64,000 nucleotides of DNA from CAZSXS01 sp964611385 (lineage in GTDB: Bacteria > Bacillota > Clostridia > Lachnospirales > CAYPQA01), in contig CAZSXS010000005.1 of assembly GCA_964611385.1 (NCBI GenBank), positions 1 through 64,000 on the forward strand, given 5' to 3'. The translations under genes were made by a program, and so were the position numbers. The notes beneath the pieces are model-generated. The model was not told the origin of the DNA. It searched no databases and saw nothing but the letters and a program-made list of their open reading frames with translations. Positions 17,217 to 25,573 of the stretch are shown piece after piece. The first letter of the stretch is position 1, and each line of letters opens with the position of its first letter.

Positions 17217-17258
17217 ACGCTTTTACAAATGTTTCTTCATAATTCGACAGTACTGTTA

Positions 17259-17299
17259 TAAAAAGCGCCAGGTTACTGATTTGTGACTTGGCGCTTTTT
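17259..17299. terminator. bidirectional terminator
   Basis: AAAAAGCGCCA and TGGCGCTTTTT form an 11-bp stem around an 18-base loop. It lies between the RHH promoter and the 3' end of the holin-like gene, which is read toward it. Confidence 0.75.
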
Positions 17300-17399
17300 G
17301 TAGAAAGGATAATACTAAGTCGAATGAGTTCAACTATGCTCTTGCCGTTAGCTTATGCCGACTAAGCCTTATGCACACTTCGAACGCTCCTTTGTACGG

Positions 17400-17582
17400 T
17401 CAAATGTTTTTCGGGTCTGTAGGATTGTTGATGATTCCTAGCCCGATCAAGACGGGCAGGGCAAAATTTAAAAATTGATTCAGCTGGTCATTGATGTCAA
17501 TGCCGGTAAACTGCTTGACGCAAAAGCCAAGTAGAGCTGCGATAGACAGCCATAAGGCCCAGCTTTTGAAGCGGTTTTGCAT
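17400..17582 (-). CDS. phage holin-like small membrane protein (phi LC3 type)
   Basis: 60 residues with two hydrophobic segments (about 8-24 and 38-52) and the C-terminal sequence LGIINNPTDPKNI, close to the 'GIxNDPT' end of phi LC3-family holins. AAAGGAGG lies 8 bases before the ATG. Holins open the membrane to let lysins out at the end of a phage cycle, but no lysin, tail or other phage gene is near. It may be a prophage relic or a domesticated protein for release of surface or cell-wall enzymes. Strong RBS and intact frame suggest expression. Confidence 0.8.
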   Translation of the reverse strand: MQNRFKSWALWLSIAALLGFCVKQFTGIDINDQLNQFLNFALPVLIGLGIINNPTDPKNI

Positions 17583-17981
17583 TTGGAGGCCTCCTTTGAG
17601 AGAATCTTTAGTTTATGATATGCGGCTTGTCTCTACAGTGTTATACTTATGAACGATAACCTTCGAAATTGTATACTTCTTGGTGAGTACTGTGATATAG
17701 TTCTTATAAGTGGTAGGTAGTATAGTGTCGTTAGTAGCTGTAGCTATCTGATCTGGGAAACTGTGATTTAGCATGTAAGGAATCAATTCACAAAACATTA
17801 CCAAAAGTATCATCCTGGTTCTATTACCTTTTCATTACAATTTCCAGATAGTACTTGCACAATAATTTAAGTAATGATATATTTCTTCACGCACTTACGA
17901 AATTACGTCATGGATAAAATTTATTCGATAATTTAGACTTCAAGGGCTTTTTTACATTAAGATTACATATTTTAATTAGAC
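17583..17981. other. ~400-base gap, nothing recognised
   Basis: Low-complexity AT-rich DNA between the holin-like gene and the S-layer promoter. A short minus-strand frame (17613-17813) has no ribosome binding site or family resemblance. Confidence 0.5.
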
Positions 17982-18011
17982 TTGACATGAAATTTTTGTA
18001 AGTGTTATAAT
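17982..18011 (+). promoter_or_regulatory. strong promoter of the S-layer-like gene
   Basis: Perfect TTGACA and TATAAT hexamers with an 18-base spacer. The start would be ~18018, giving a ~57-base leader. Confidence 0.8.
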
Positions 18012-18018
18012 CTTTCTA

Positions 18019-18046
18019 TCTTGGAAAAAATTACTAAATTCCAAGA
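18019..18046 (+). promoter_or_regulatory. 5'-end stem-loop of the S-layer mRNA
   Basis: TCTTGGAA and TTCCAAGA form a perfect 8-bp stem with a 12-base loop, placed at the predicted 5' end of the transcript and 15 bases before AAGGAGG. Such 5' stems protect long-lived mRNAs in Firmicutes. Confidence 0.6.
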
Positions 18047-18074
18047 CAGTATTAAACAATAAGGAGGAAAATGA

Positions 18075-21000
18075 ATGAAGAAAAAAATTGCTGTGTTGTT
18101 GGCTTCTGTGATGGCTCTGTCATCCTTGCCATCAACCCTGTTTGCCGCAACAGACAACGGTCTTAGCAAGAGCGTTTATGTTGTAGGCGCAAGTGTTCGT
18201 ATGTTGGAAAGTGGTTGGCTTTATCAGCCAGGTTCGGTTGGTAAGGGTTCAGCTCTTGCTAGCGGCACTAATAACACAATTGCCAAGCAAGCTGGTCTTG
18301 TACAATTAACCAATTCCAGTGTTAATTATGGTGATGCTGATGGAGATCGGCTCGTTGTTGACGGTACCGATTTGGTACTTAAAACGACGAACACTGAAGG
18401 GTTTCAACGTGGTACCACTTTCGAAGTTAGACTTGAAGGTGCTCAATGGTCCTTTGGCGCAAAAATTGGTGGTGGAGCCAAAGGAAAGCCTGTTACAGAA
18501 GTTTATGACACCAACAAAGGTACATGGACTGGTGGAACTAATTTCGGAACTTACTACAGAGGTCTTTCCGTGCCTGCAAACAACAACACAGTTACTGGGC
18601 CATTCTATCGCATGGCACCCTATAACTTTGTAGTTGCTGATAACTGGGGCACCACATATGGTGACTTAACTACTCCATCAGAAGTAACTGGTAATGCTTC
18701 AAGGATGGGTTCGATCGTTACTCCATGGTTCGGCAGAGAAATCAATAAGCCCGGATATGTTCAACCTGCCTCAGGTTTAGCAGACGGTACGAAATTAAGC
18801 GATATTTATACTGCATCAAAGAAGAACAATAGCACTATTACTGCTGCAAAGAAGTTAGAACCCACTTCCGATGACAAGACTGCTGCTCAATATGTAACTA
18901 GATTGAAAGCTGTTCCCACAGGTGCAACTGTTTCTTCTTTTGCAACCTATGCTGACAACATTTATACATCAATGATTGAAACTGCTCAAAAAGCAGGCGT
19001 AAAGAAAACCTTCTTTACTGATGAAAATGGTACTCCTGTAATCACCACTAGCGGTGCGTTAACAACTACTCCATCAGCATTAGGAGCATCAGTAGGAATC
19101 GCAGGAACAAGAGTAGCAATTCCTTCTGATAATACCGTAGCAGCTTCAGAAGCAGTTAATTTCATTAATGAGTCTAATGCTCAACTTGTCAAAATTAACC
19201 GCGCTGTGACCGGCAATCCTGACAATTATACAGCAGCTCAAATTTATGAGTTCATCAGATTATCAACCTTAAACTTAGCTTTAGCTAATGAAGCAATGTC
19301 TAAGGCTGTGGCTCAGAACGAATGGAAAAAAACTGGTGTGTTTGTAGGCAAGGCTGCTGCCGATGCAGATTATATTTCTGCAGTTTCACCTAGTACTGTA
19401 TCTACAGCTGTATATTACGATGAAGTACCATACATGTTAGAGGTTAAGCAACCTAACAATAACATTGCTATCGTAACGATTCTGGCTGACACAACACCAA
19501 GCACAGTAAACAGACCTACTCAAATTAATATTCCTATAGTTGCAACAACCAGCACATCTGATGGTTCAGACATCAAAGCTGTTGTTACAAGCTATACTGC
19601 TAATATTAATTCTGGAACCTACTTTATCACCAATATTTCTTCAACTGCAACAAACACTCGTCTTGAATCTACAGCTCAAAAGACTGCTGATGAATTCAGA
19701 CTTGACAGACTTACAATTGAAGAATTAAGAATTGGTTCAATCAAGAACACTGGTAGCTTTTATTTAACTGCTCCTGCTGGCTACAGATTTGTTAATAACT
19801 TTAATGACAATGCAGGTAGTGTAGAAGCAGCGATCAATAACCCTAATGGCGAGTACGCTAGCGGCCAACCAATCGTAAGAGTATCATTAGGTGGCGGTTT
19901 GAGATGGGATCCAATTCAAAATGACGGCGCAATCAATAATGCACCAAATTCTGCTGTTAATCCTGCTGAATTGATTTCAAAGAGAAGTGCTAGCGTATTT
20001 GGTTACAATCCAGTAAGCGATGCTTCTTTGGTTCAAGCTGGATGGGATACAAAATTTGCATGGTATGGTATTCAAGCTACCAATGGTTGGTATACTTCCA
20101 CATTCTCAGGCTCCAATCCTTGGGCTAGCATGTGGTGGAACTATCCTTCTATGTATCAATCACCTAACACTTCTACAGTAATGGGTAGAGGTCAATATTA
20201 CATCAACACTGGCATCAATAATAATATAACTGGTATTACATCCAATTCTATTGCACCTTTAAAGACCGACTATTCAATTGGATATTACTATGATCCGGTT
20301 GCTGGTCAATTTGACCCAACAAGAGTAAGAGTTGACTTCAAGAACGTTGTTGCCTACAGTGCAGTTACTAATGTTCAAAACAATATTACAGCTGCTAATC
20401 TTCCTGGTAAGATGTATGTCACAGGCCTTAAGTTAGTGCCATATGATACAGCTTCTACAACTGGTGACTTGCTCATGGCCATTACGAACATTGATGCAGG
20501 TATCACAAGCCAAGATAAGATTAATGTTGGAACACGTGTTGAACGTAATGTTAAGATTACTGCAACTACAAGTCCTATTCCTACTCTGATCAGCGGACGT
20601 TATGCTGATAGAGGTCATCTTGTAGATCAATACAACACCGTTTCTGCTGCAAAGGCTTCTATCGTTAAGTTTGAAGAAACCGTTGTAAATGCTTGGTGGA
20701 GTGGTAAAACAACTGAATTTACTTTGGTTACAAGTGCAAATCCGAATGCTGCTAAGTTCCGTAAGGTAAGACTTACAGACAGAGACAAAATTCAAGTAAA
20801 TCAAGGCGAGTCTTCTAACAGATATTTCGATACAGATTTATTTGTTAACAATGATGCTTTGAATGTATCACAACAAATTAAAGTAACAAGCGAGCAAATT
20901 ATCATTAACAATGTTTTTGTTACTGATTATGCGATTGCAAAGTTTAACATTCAATCTTGGCTCAGCATCGCTGCTGACTACGAAGGTGATGTAAAATTAG

Positions 21001-22040
21001 CTTTGGCTGGTTCTGCTATTGCTGATGCAGACAAGAATCCTGGTATTGTTATCGCTCAGGCTATTCCTGCTGTAAAGGTTACAACAGAAACATCTCCTGT
21101 TAAGATTGGTTACCAAGAGCAAACAACTGCTAATGTTAAGATCAGCGAAAACGGTGCTGGTTACCTTCAAGTTGGTAAGACTGTAACTGTTGATGTAACT
21201 GACAGAATTAAAGACGATGTAGCTTTTGCTACAGCTGGATCTTATACGATTACTCCTGCTGATAGCGGACTTGCAATCACAGTTCCTAAGGTAGCAAACG
21301 GAACAATTATTTTTGATATTACTAAGGCTTCTGTTAAGCCCGCAACAATTGAGTTTACTGGTTTAAGTGTTAAGATTAGCCGTGATGCTCCTGAATCTTC
21401 TGAACTTGCTTACGACTTGATCGTTGGCGGTAATGCAGTTGCTTCTAACTGGGATGAAGATAAGGTTGATACAGTTGGCGACAAGTTCACAACTAAGGGC
21501 GTTAGACCTTTAGCTGCTGACGGTACTGTTGTTAAGTATCTCTCCATCAATTACCCAGCTAACAACAAGCTTGACTCAGTTGCTGGTATCATCACTGAGT
21601 TAGTTGAGATCGAAACTAAGGAAGGTTCCGCTCCTGGCTACACCAAGGGTGGCGTATTCCATGACGCAGATCCTAATGGCGTTCCTTATGACTATGCTGC
21701 ATATGTATCTGCAAGCAGCAATAGCACAATGGTTCCTTTCAGAATGTTAGCTCATGCATTTGGTCTTAAGGATGAGCAAATCGTTTGGGATGATGCAAAC
21801 AAGACTGCTACACTTCTTACAGCTTCTAAGGTTGTTCAGCTTAAGGCTAACTCCGATGTTATGCTTGTAAATGGTGTTGAAATCCGTATGCAAAGCCCAG
21901 ATGGTCTTCCAGTTCAAGCTGAGATCACAAATGAAAGAATTTACTTGCCTTTCAGATCAATGGGTAACGCTTTTGGCGTAGTTGTTGATTGGGATGCTAA
22001 TGCAAGAGTAGCTAAGTATATTCCTAATTCTGCTAACTAA
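18075..22040 (+). CDS. large S-layer-like surface protein with stalk domain
   Basis: 1321 residues. Signal peptide of ~24 residues (MKKKIAVLLASVMALSSLPS, cleaved near FAA). The long body is rich in Thr, Asn, Ala and Ser, poor in Cys, and beta-like. The last ~120 residues are a copper-amine-oxidase-N-type stalk domain: MVPFRMLAHAFG, then VVQLKANSDVMLVNG, then YLPFRSMGNAFGVVVDWDAN. In Clostridia and Paenibacillus this domain is common on abundant envelope proteins. Perfect promoter hexamers, a 5' protective stem, AAGGAGG and a strong terminator, plus a narrow codon set (GCT, GTT, AAG), point to very high expression: probably the main S-layer subunit. No SLH motif is seen, so the anchoring mode is open. 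Confidence 0.85.
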   Translation: MKKKIAVLLASVMALSSLPSTLFAATDNGLSKSVYVVGASVRMLESGWLYQPGSVGKGSALASGTNNTIAKQAGLVQLTNSSVNYGDADGDRLVVDGTDLVLKTTNTEGFQRGTTFEVRLEGAQWSFGAKIGGGAKGKPVTEVYDTNKGTWTGGTNFGTYYRGLSVPANNNTVTGPFYRMAPYNFVVADNWGTTYGDLTTPSEVTGNASRMGSIVTPWFGREINKPGYVQPASGLADGTKLSDIYTASKKNNSTITAAKKLEPTSDDKTAAQYVTRLKAVPTGATVSSFATYADNIYTSMIETAQKAGVKKTFFTDENGTPVITTSGALTTTPSALGASVGIAGTRVAIPSDNTVAASEAVNFINESNAQLVKINRAVTGNPDNYTAAQIYEFIRLSTLNLALANEAMSKAVAQNEWKKTGVFVGKAAADADYISAVSPSTVSTAVYYDEVPYMLEVKQPNNNIAIVTILADTTPSTVNRPTQINIPIVATTSTSDGSDIKAVVTSYTANINSGTYFITNISSTATNTRLESTAQKTADEFRLDRLTIEELRIGSIKNTGSFYLTAPAGYRFVNNFNDNAGSVEAAINNPNGEYASGQPIVRVSLGGGLRWDPIQNDGAINNAPNSAVNPAELISKRSASVFGYNPVSDASLVQAGWDTKFAWYGIQATNGWYTSTFSGSNPWASMWWNYPSMYQSPNTSTVMGRGQYYINTGINNNITGITSNSIAPLKTDYSIGYYYDPVAGQFDPTRVRVDFKNVVAYSAVTNVQNNITAANLPGKMYVTGLKLVPYDTASTTGDLLMAITNIDAGITSQDKINVGTRVERNVKITATTSPIPTLISGRYADRGHLVDQYNTVSAAKASIVKFEETVVNAWWSGKTTEFTLVTSANPNAAKFRKVRLTDRDKIQVNQGESSNRYFDTDLFVNNDALNVSQQIKVTSEQIIINNVFVTDYAIAKFNIQSWLSIAADYEGDVKLALAGSAIADADKNPGIVIAQAIPAVKVTTETSPVKIGYQEQTTANVKISENGAGYLQVGKTVTVDVTDRIKDDVAFATAGSYTITPADSGLAITVPKVANGTIIFDITKASVKPATIEFTGLSVKISRDAPESSELAYDLIVGGNAVASNWDEDKVDTVGDKFTTKGVRPLAADGTVVKYLSINYPANNKLDSVAGIITELVEIETKEGSAPGYTKGGVFHDADPNGVPYDYAAYVSASSNSTMVPFRMLAHAFGLKDEQIVWDDANKTATLLTASKVVQLKANSDVMLVNGVEIRMQSPDGLPVQAEITNERIYLPFRSMGNAFGVVVDWDANARVAKYIPNSAN

Positions 22041-22068
22041 TCCAAAGAAAATTTAGTCTTATAAGCTT

Positions 22069-22095
22069 CACCCCCCCTTATTTTAAGGGGGGGTG
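22069..22095 (+). terminator. terminator of the S-layer gene
   Basis: CACCCCCCCTTA and its exact complement form a 12-bp GC-rich stem with a 3-base loop, followed by TTGTTTT. Confidence 0.9.
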
Positions 22096-22177
22096 TTGTT
22101 TTAAAAAAAGATCTATTTATTCATTGATAGGAGATCTTAGGCATTTAATTAATATAATTCGAAGGGGGACTTATCTT

Positions 22178-22759
22178 ATGAAGAGAAAACTCGCACTATT
22201 ATTAGCCGGAATAATTACTGTTTCAATTTCACCATTAACTATTCATGCCGAATCGATTGATATTGATGCCTTAAAGCAATTTGTTGTAAATGATTTGACT
22301 CCAGCTATTCAGAGTGCTTCAGCTGTCCTTGGAGCATATCAAACGAACATGGCAAACTCAAAAACAGAAGAAGAGAAGTCAGTAGCTCTGGAACAATTTG
22401 CCGCTTCCTTCAAAGCCCTTAATCCATTAGATTCAGACAAGATATTATCTCTAAAAACGCAATCTGAAAATCTTGGTGCTGATCTTTTGCAGGCAGGCTC
22501 TTTTGATGCTTCTAATGTAGATACCTCTTTATCGATAGACAATGAAAATATAGTAGAAGGTTACTGCTTTGTAACTATAAGTTCTACTGTTAATGGATTT
22601 AAGTTATTCATTAATGATGTCGAGTGTCTGGCAGATAGGCCAATTTACCTATTGCCCGGAGTTTATGAAGTCAGGGCTACTAAGGAAGGTTATTCAGACT
22701 GGATCAAAATCATTGAGGTGGATGATACTGATATAAATGTTGAAATTTCCTTCGAATGA
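22178..22759 (+). CDS. secreted PEGA-domain protein
   Basis: 193 residues from the ATG at 22178 (GAAGGGGG upstream; an earlier in-frame ATG lacks a site). A signal peptide MKRKLALLLAGIITVSISPL is followed by ~95 residues of helical, charged sequence, then a PEGA-like beta domain from ~residue 130 with VTISSTVNGFKLFINDVE and LLPGVYEVRATKEGY. PEGA domains occur on envelope proteins, often S-layer associated, and bind or space surface layers. Placed directly after the S-layer gene but beyond its terminator, so it is transcribed separately or by read-through. Role in surface-layer assembly is inference. Confidence 0.75.
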   Translation: MKRKLALLLAGIITVSISPLTIHAESIDIDALKQFVVNDLTPAIQSASAVLGAYQTNMANSKTEEEKSVALEQFAASFKALNPLDSDKILSLKTQSENLGADLLQAGSFDASNVDTSLSIDNENIVEGYCFVTISSTVNGFKLFINDVECLADRPIYLLPGVYEVRATKEGYSDWIKIIEVDDTDINVEISFE

Positions 22760-22863
22760 GGATAAATTCATACGAGTGTGTGTTTATACTATGAAAGTGA
22801 TATGTAGCAGATTTAGATAAGTTTAATTTGCACACGAAAAAATGGTGTGATTCACTTGAAATT

Positions 22864-22910
22864 AAAGCGGTGTTCTTTCCCAGCTCATGTGGGATAATAC
22901 ATCGCTTTTT
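22864..22910 (+). terminator. terminator after the PEGA gene
   Basis: AAAGCGGTGT pairs with ACATCGCTTT, with an inner TCCCA/TGGGA stem, followed by a T run. Confidence 0.7.
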
Positions 22911-22984
22911 TATTTTAATTGCATTGACCTTGTACCTACAAACATTACTAATTTTATCTTGATATACGAATTCAACAAAAGGTA

Positions 22985-23013
22985 TTGACGAACAGAAATA
23001 TCCAATATATAAT
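22985..23013 (+). promoter_or_regulatory. promoter of the small protein gene
   Basis: TTGACG and TATAAT separated by 17 bases, ~70 bases before the ATG at 23086. Confidence 0.7.
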
Positions 23014-23085
23014 GTTTGCGTAAAATACAACATCTCATGTGCGTGTCGATGATATTATTCTATTAGGAAAATGGAGGACAGTTAG

Positions 23086-23271
23086 ATGCCTAACTACAAA
23101 GCAATGTATTTAACACTGTTTAATGCTTACACAAAGGCGATTGAGATTTTACAGAAGGCACAGCAGGATGCGGAAGAACACTATATGTCAGAAGAGTCGT
23201 CTGAAAATGATGCTTGTGAAGCTTTCAAGGGCAATGAATTTGAGAAAGATGTCGTTGATTTTAAACAGTAA
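23086..23271 (+). CDS. 61-residue acidic small protein
   Basis: Starts MPNYKAMYLTLFNAYTKAIE and is helical and acidic (many Glu/Asp), with no membrane segment. It has its own near-consensus promoter, GGAGG before the ATG and a strong terminator, so it is a genuine free-standing gene. Short proteins of this kind (Y-K-x-M-Y-x-x-L-F-N then an amphipathic helix) are widespread in Clostridia without known function. I do not assign one. Confidence 0.8.
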   Translation: MPNYKAMYLTLFNAYTKAIEILQKAQQDAEEHYMSEESSENDACEAFKGNEFEKDVVDFKQ

Positions 23272-23324
23272 ATAGGTGTTTTGTTTATGGATTCTTTGTT
23301 ACATATTTTAATAAAGAAGAAACG

Positions 23325-23371
23325 AAAAAGAAGGTAGGCTTATGGATATTTCGTAAGCCTACCTTCTTTTT
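23325..23371. terminator. terminator, bidirectional
   Basis: AAAAAGAAGGTAGGCTTA pairs with TAAGCCTACCTTCTTTTT (18 bp, perfect) around an 11-base loop. It separates the small gene from the convergent rpn gene and can serve both. Confidence 0.9.
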
Positions 23372-23417
23372 AACTACAGATAAAAAGTTATATGTTTGCA
23401 TGGTGTCTTGTCAAATT

Positions 23418-23636
23418 TCATTGCCCTTGAATGTTAACAACATCCTCTAAAGGAAGTTTTAGCACTTTTGCAACATTCTCAGTTGAAAACCCTGCTGAGA
23501 GCATATCTTTAGCTGCTTGTTTCAGACCATCCAGAAAGCCTTCCTGTCGTCCTTCCTGTCGTCCTTCCTGAAGTCCATCTTGTCGAGCAATTCTTCTGGT
23601 TTCTTGCACATCATAATCCTCTAAAAATTCAAACAT
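23418..23636 (-). CDS. putative intragenic product of the Rpn gene (RpnS-like)
   Basis: In frame with rpn: AAAGGAG at 23647-23653 is 10 bases before an ATG at 23634-23636, giving a 72-residue protein starting MFEFLEDYDVQETRR. It contains the EGRQ repeats and the C-terminal helical domain but no nuclease core. Published work on E. coli Rpn proteins describes intragenic C-terminal products that block the full-length toxin. The position and signal fit that design. Whether this start is used is not known; the motif could be coincidental coding sequence (Glu-Arg-Ser). Confidence 0.45.
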   Translation of the reverse strand: MFEFLEDYDVQETRRIARQDGLQEGRQEGRQEGFLDGLKQAAKDMLSAGFSTENVAKVLKLPLEDVVNIQGQ

Positions 23637-24440
23637 ATCATAAACACTCCTTTCATAGATTTTGTCCGTAATAGCTTCTATTTCCTCATTCGGCACTCTG
23701 ATTTTTGATAACAATATCGTTATCACATCGGCAATAAGCTTATTCAGATGAGGTGGAATGTTTAAACTCAGTTTCTCCTTATATTCATCAGGCAGTTTAC
23801 TTAGAAGACTCATTCCGTCTTTTGTTTTAATTTTATCAATCAACATGATAAAAGACAAAGTATCACCAAACAGAACCAAATCTTCTGCTTTATACTGATT
23901 TAAATCCACCAGTTCATATTCAAACTTTGGTATATATTTATAGAAAATATCCGATAACTCCGTCTTGTCTAGAAAATTCCTCTCGGCAGTCCATTCCGAA
24001 ACGCCATCATAAAAAACAATGGGTAAAATGGGAGGAAACTTGAACTCCTTAGCGAACGAAGCTTTGTCCTTCATCGCATTAACTTCTTTTTCATAAGCGT
24101 CCAAAACCAAGGCAATGTAGAGCAGCATTTTGAAGCTGCATCTATAATTCACCTTTGATTCATGTTCCAAAATAGCAATGACAAACAAAGAATGATTTCC
24201 TTTGAGATTAATTTTCTTCACCGTATCAGCATCTTTGTTTTCGATAAAGAGCGGGATGAATCGTTCTGTAATGTCTTCAATGTCATTTGGTGTAATATCA
24301 TTGAAGATATCTAGCCGGACAAAATCCCGCAGAAATTCAATAAATAACTCAGGCTCATCAAAGATGAGCTTATAGCTATTGTCCTTTGCTTTATTTATAA
24401 CATCATTCACTGACCGACCTCTTCCATTCTCTTTTGTCAT
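23418..24440 (-). CDS. Rpn-family PD-(D/E)XK nuclease
   Basis: 340 residues from the ATG at 24440, 8 bases after the ftsY stop. Family signs: YKLIFDEPELFIEFLRDFV near the N-terminus, ILEHESKVNYRCSFKMLLYI (the core with E-x-[QE/S]-S), LPIVFYDG, and a C-terminal RQDGLQEGRQEGRQEG repeat with a final helical tail. Rpn proteins (also called transposase_31) are DNA nucleases that promote recombination and can act in phage defence. The EGRQ repeat is encoded by 12-bp tandem units at 23539-23570. A strong ribosome binding site inside the gene precedes an in-frame ATG at 23636 (see separate entry). Confidence 0.88.
   Translation of the reverse strand: MTKENGRGRSVNDVINKAKDNSYKLIFDEPELFIEFLRDFVRLDIFNDITPNDIEDITERFIPLFIENKDADTVKKINLKGNHSLFVIAILEHESKVNYRCSFKMLLYIALVLDAYEKEVNAMKDKASFAKEFKFPPILPIVFYDGVSEWTAERNFLDKTELSDIFYKYIPKFEYELVDLNQYKAEDLVLFGDTLSFIMLIDKIKTKDGMSLLSKLPDEYKEKLSLNIPPHLNKLIADVITILLSKIRVPNEEIEAITDKIYERSVYDMFEFLEDYDVQETRRIARQDGLQEGRQEGRQEGFLDGLKQAAKDMLSAGFSTENVAKVLKLPLEDVVNIQGQ
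23539..23570 (-). repeat. 12-bp tandem repeat inside rpn
   Basis: CCTTCCTGTCGT occurs twice followed by a partial third unit (plus-strand reading). It encodes the QEGR repeat, in frame, so copy-number change would alter length without breaking the gene. Confidence 0.8.
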
Positions 24441-24447
24441 TCTCAAT

Positions 24448-25380
24448 TCATTCCTGCTCAAACAAGGCCTTTGCAAACTCCTCTGCAGAGAAGGGCTGCA
24501 AGTCATCAATTTTTTCTCCGATTCCGATGAAGCGCACTGGCAAGTTTAATTCGTGTTTTATGGCGATGATGATACCGCCTTTGGCTGTTCCATCTAATTT
24601 TGTTAGGACGAGGCCTGTTGGTTGCGCAACCTCTGAAAACATTTTGGCTTGAACCAAGGCATTTTGCCCTGTGGTGGCATCCAATACTAGGAGCACCTGA
24701 AGCCTGGCTTCGCTGTACTGGGAATTGACAATTTTGTAAATCTTTTTAAGCTCTTCCATAAGGTTTTTCTTATTATGGAGTCTGCCGGCTGTATCACAGA
24801 TACATACGTCAACTTTTCTGGCCTTTGCCGCATTCAGCGCATCATAAATGACGGAGCCTGGGTCTGAGTGTTCATTTTTGATTACAGGTACGCCGCTTCT
24901 TTCTGCCCAAACCTCCAATTGATCAATGGCTGCTGCACGGAAAGTATCCCCAGCTGCCAACAGTACGGACTTTCCATTATTCTTATAATAATTGGCAAGT
25001 TTCCCTATTGTTGTGGTTTTTCCTGCGCCGTTTACCCCGATGACTAAAATAACAGTAGGATAACTTTCATTGTTTTCTTTGATTCCATCATTGAGGCCTG
25101 TCTCGCTCTCTAATATTTTTGTTATTTCTGAAATCAATAAGCGCCGAACTTCATTTCCATCGGTTACTCTCTCGGTTTTAACCCTTTCTTTAAGGTTTGC
25201 AATGATTTCTGTTGCGGTATTTACACCGATATCAGCAGTAATCAAGGCCTCCTCTAGTTCTTCAAACAACGCATCGTCAATTTTTACAAAAGCTTTTAAT
25301 ACCGTATCGACGCCACTCATAATATTTTTTCGTGTCTTTTCAAGCCCTTCAACCAACTTATTAAAAAAATTAAACGCCAT
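24448..25380 (-). CDS. ftsY: signal recognition particle receptor FtsY
   Basis: 310 residues from the ATG at 25380 (GGAGG 4 bases upstream; a longer start lacks a site). SRP-type GTPase: an N domain of four helices (to ~100), then G1 GVNGAGKTTT at 115-124, DTFRAAAIDQLEVWAER, G3 DTAGRLHNK, G4 TKLDGTAKGG and the closing GIGEKIDDLQPFSAEEF. It docks ribosome-SRP complexes at the membrane. The N-terminal acidic A domain is almost absent, as in many Firmicutes. ffh is not beside it; instead the Rpn gene follows on the same strand. Confidence 0.96.
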   Translation of the reverse strand: MAFNFFNKLVEGLEKTRKNIMSGVDTVLKAFVKIDDALFEELEEALITADIGVNTATEIIANLKERVKTERVTDGNEVRRLLISEITKILESETGLNDGIKENNESYPTVILVIGVNGAGKTTTIGKLANYYKNNGKSVLLAAGDTFRAAAIDQLEVWAERSGVPVIKNEHSDPGSVIYDALNAAKARKVDVCICDTAGRLHNKKNLMEELKKIYKIVNSQYSEARLQVLLVLDATTGQNALVQAKMFSEVAQPTGLVLTKLDGTAKGGIIIAIKHELNLPVRFIGIGEKIDDLQPFSAEEFAKALFEQE

Positions 25381-25437
25381 AAATCCTCCAAAAATTTTCA
25401 AATATGCTTCTTTTGTCTTCTTTTATATATGATAGAC

Positions 25438-25466
25438 AGTATATCATCCTAGCGCACTGTTTTCAA
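25438..25466 (-). promoter_or_regulatory. promoter of ftsY
   Basis: Minus strand TTGAAA and TATACT separated by 17 bases, ~50 bases before the chosen ATG. Confidence 0.6.
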
Positions 25467-25507
25467 TTGTTCCCGTTAATTTTCAACGGAATTTTTCAGA
25501 AATTTTA

Positions 25508-25536
25508 TTGTGTATTAATTTCAACTATGGTAAAAT
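25508..25536 (+). promoter_or_regulatory. promoter of the NuoE/NuoF-like pair
   Basis: TTGTGT and TAAAAT separated by 17 bases. Transcription would start near 25543, which rules out starts before that point. Confidence 0.5.
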
Positions 25537-25573
25537 GCAGATACATTACGTTTTATTAAAGGAGTTGAATGTA

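Noticed and set aside
15276..23400. CRISPR array or prophage around the hairpin cluster and holin-like gene
   Set aside because: No regularly spaced direct repeats anywhere in the window, and no capsid, tail, integrase or lysin genes around the holin-like gene.
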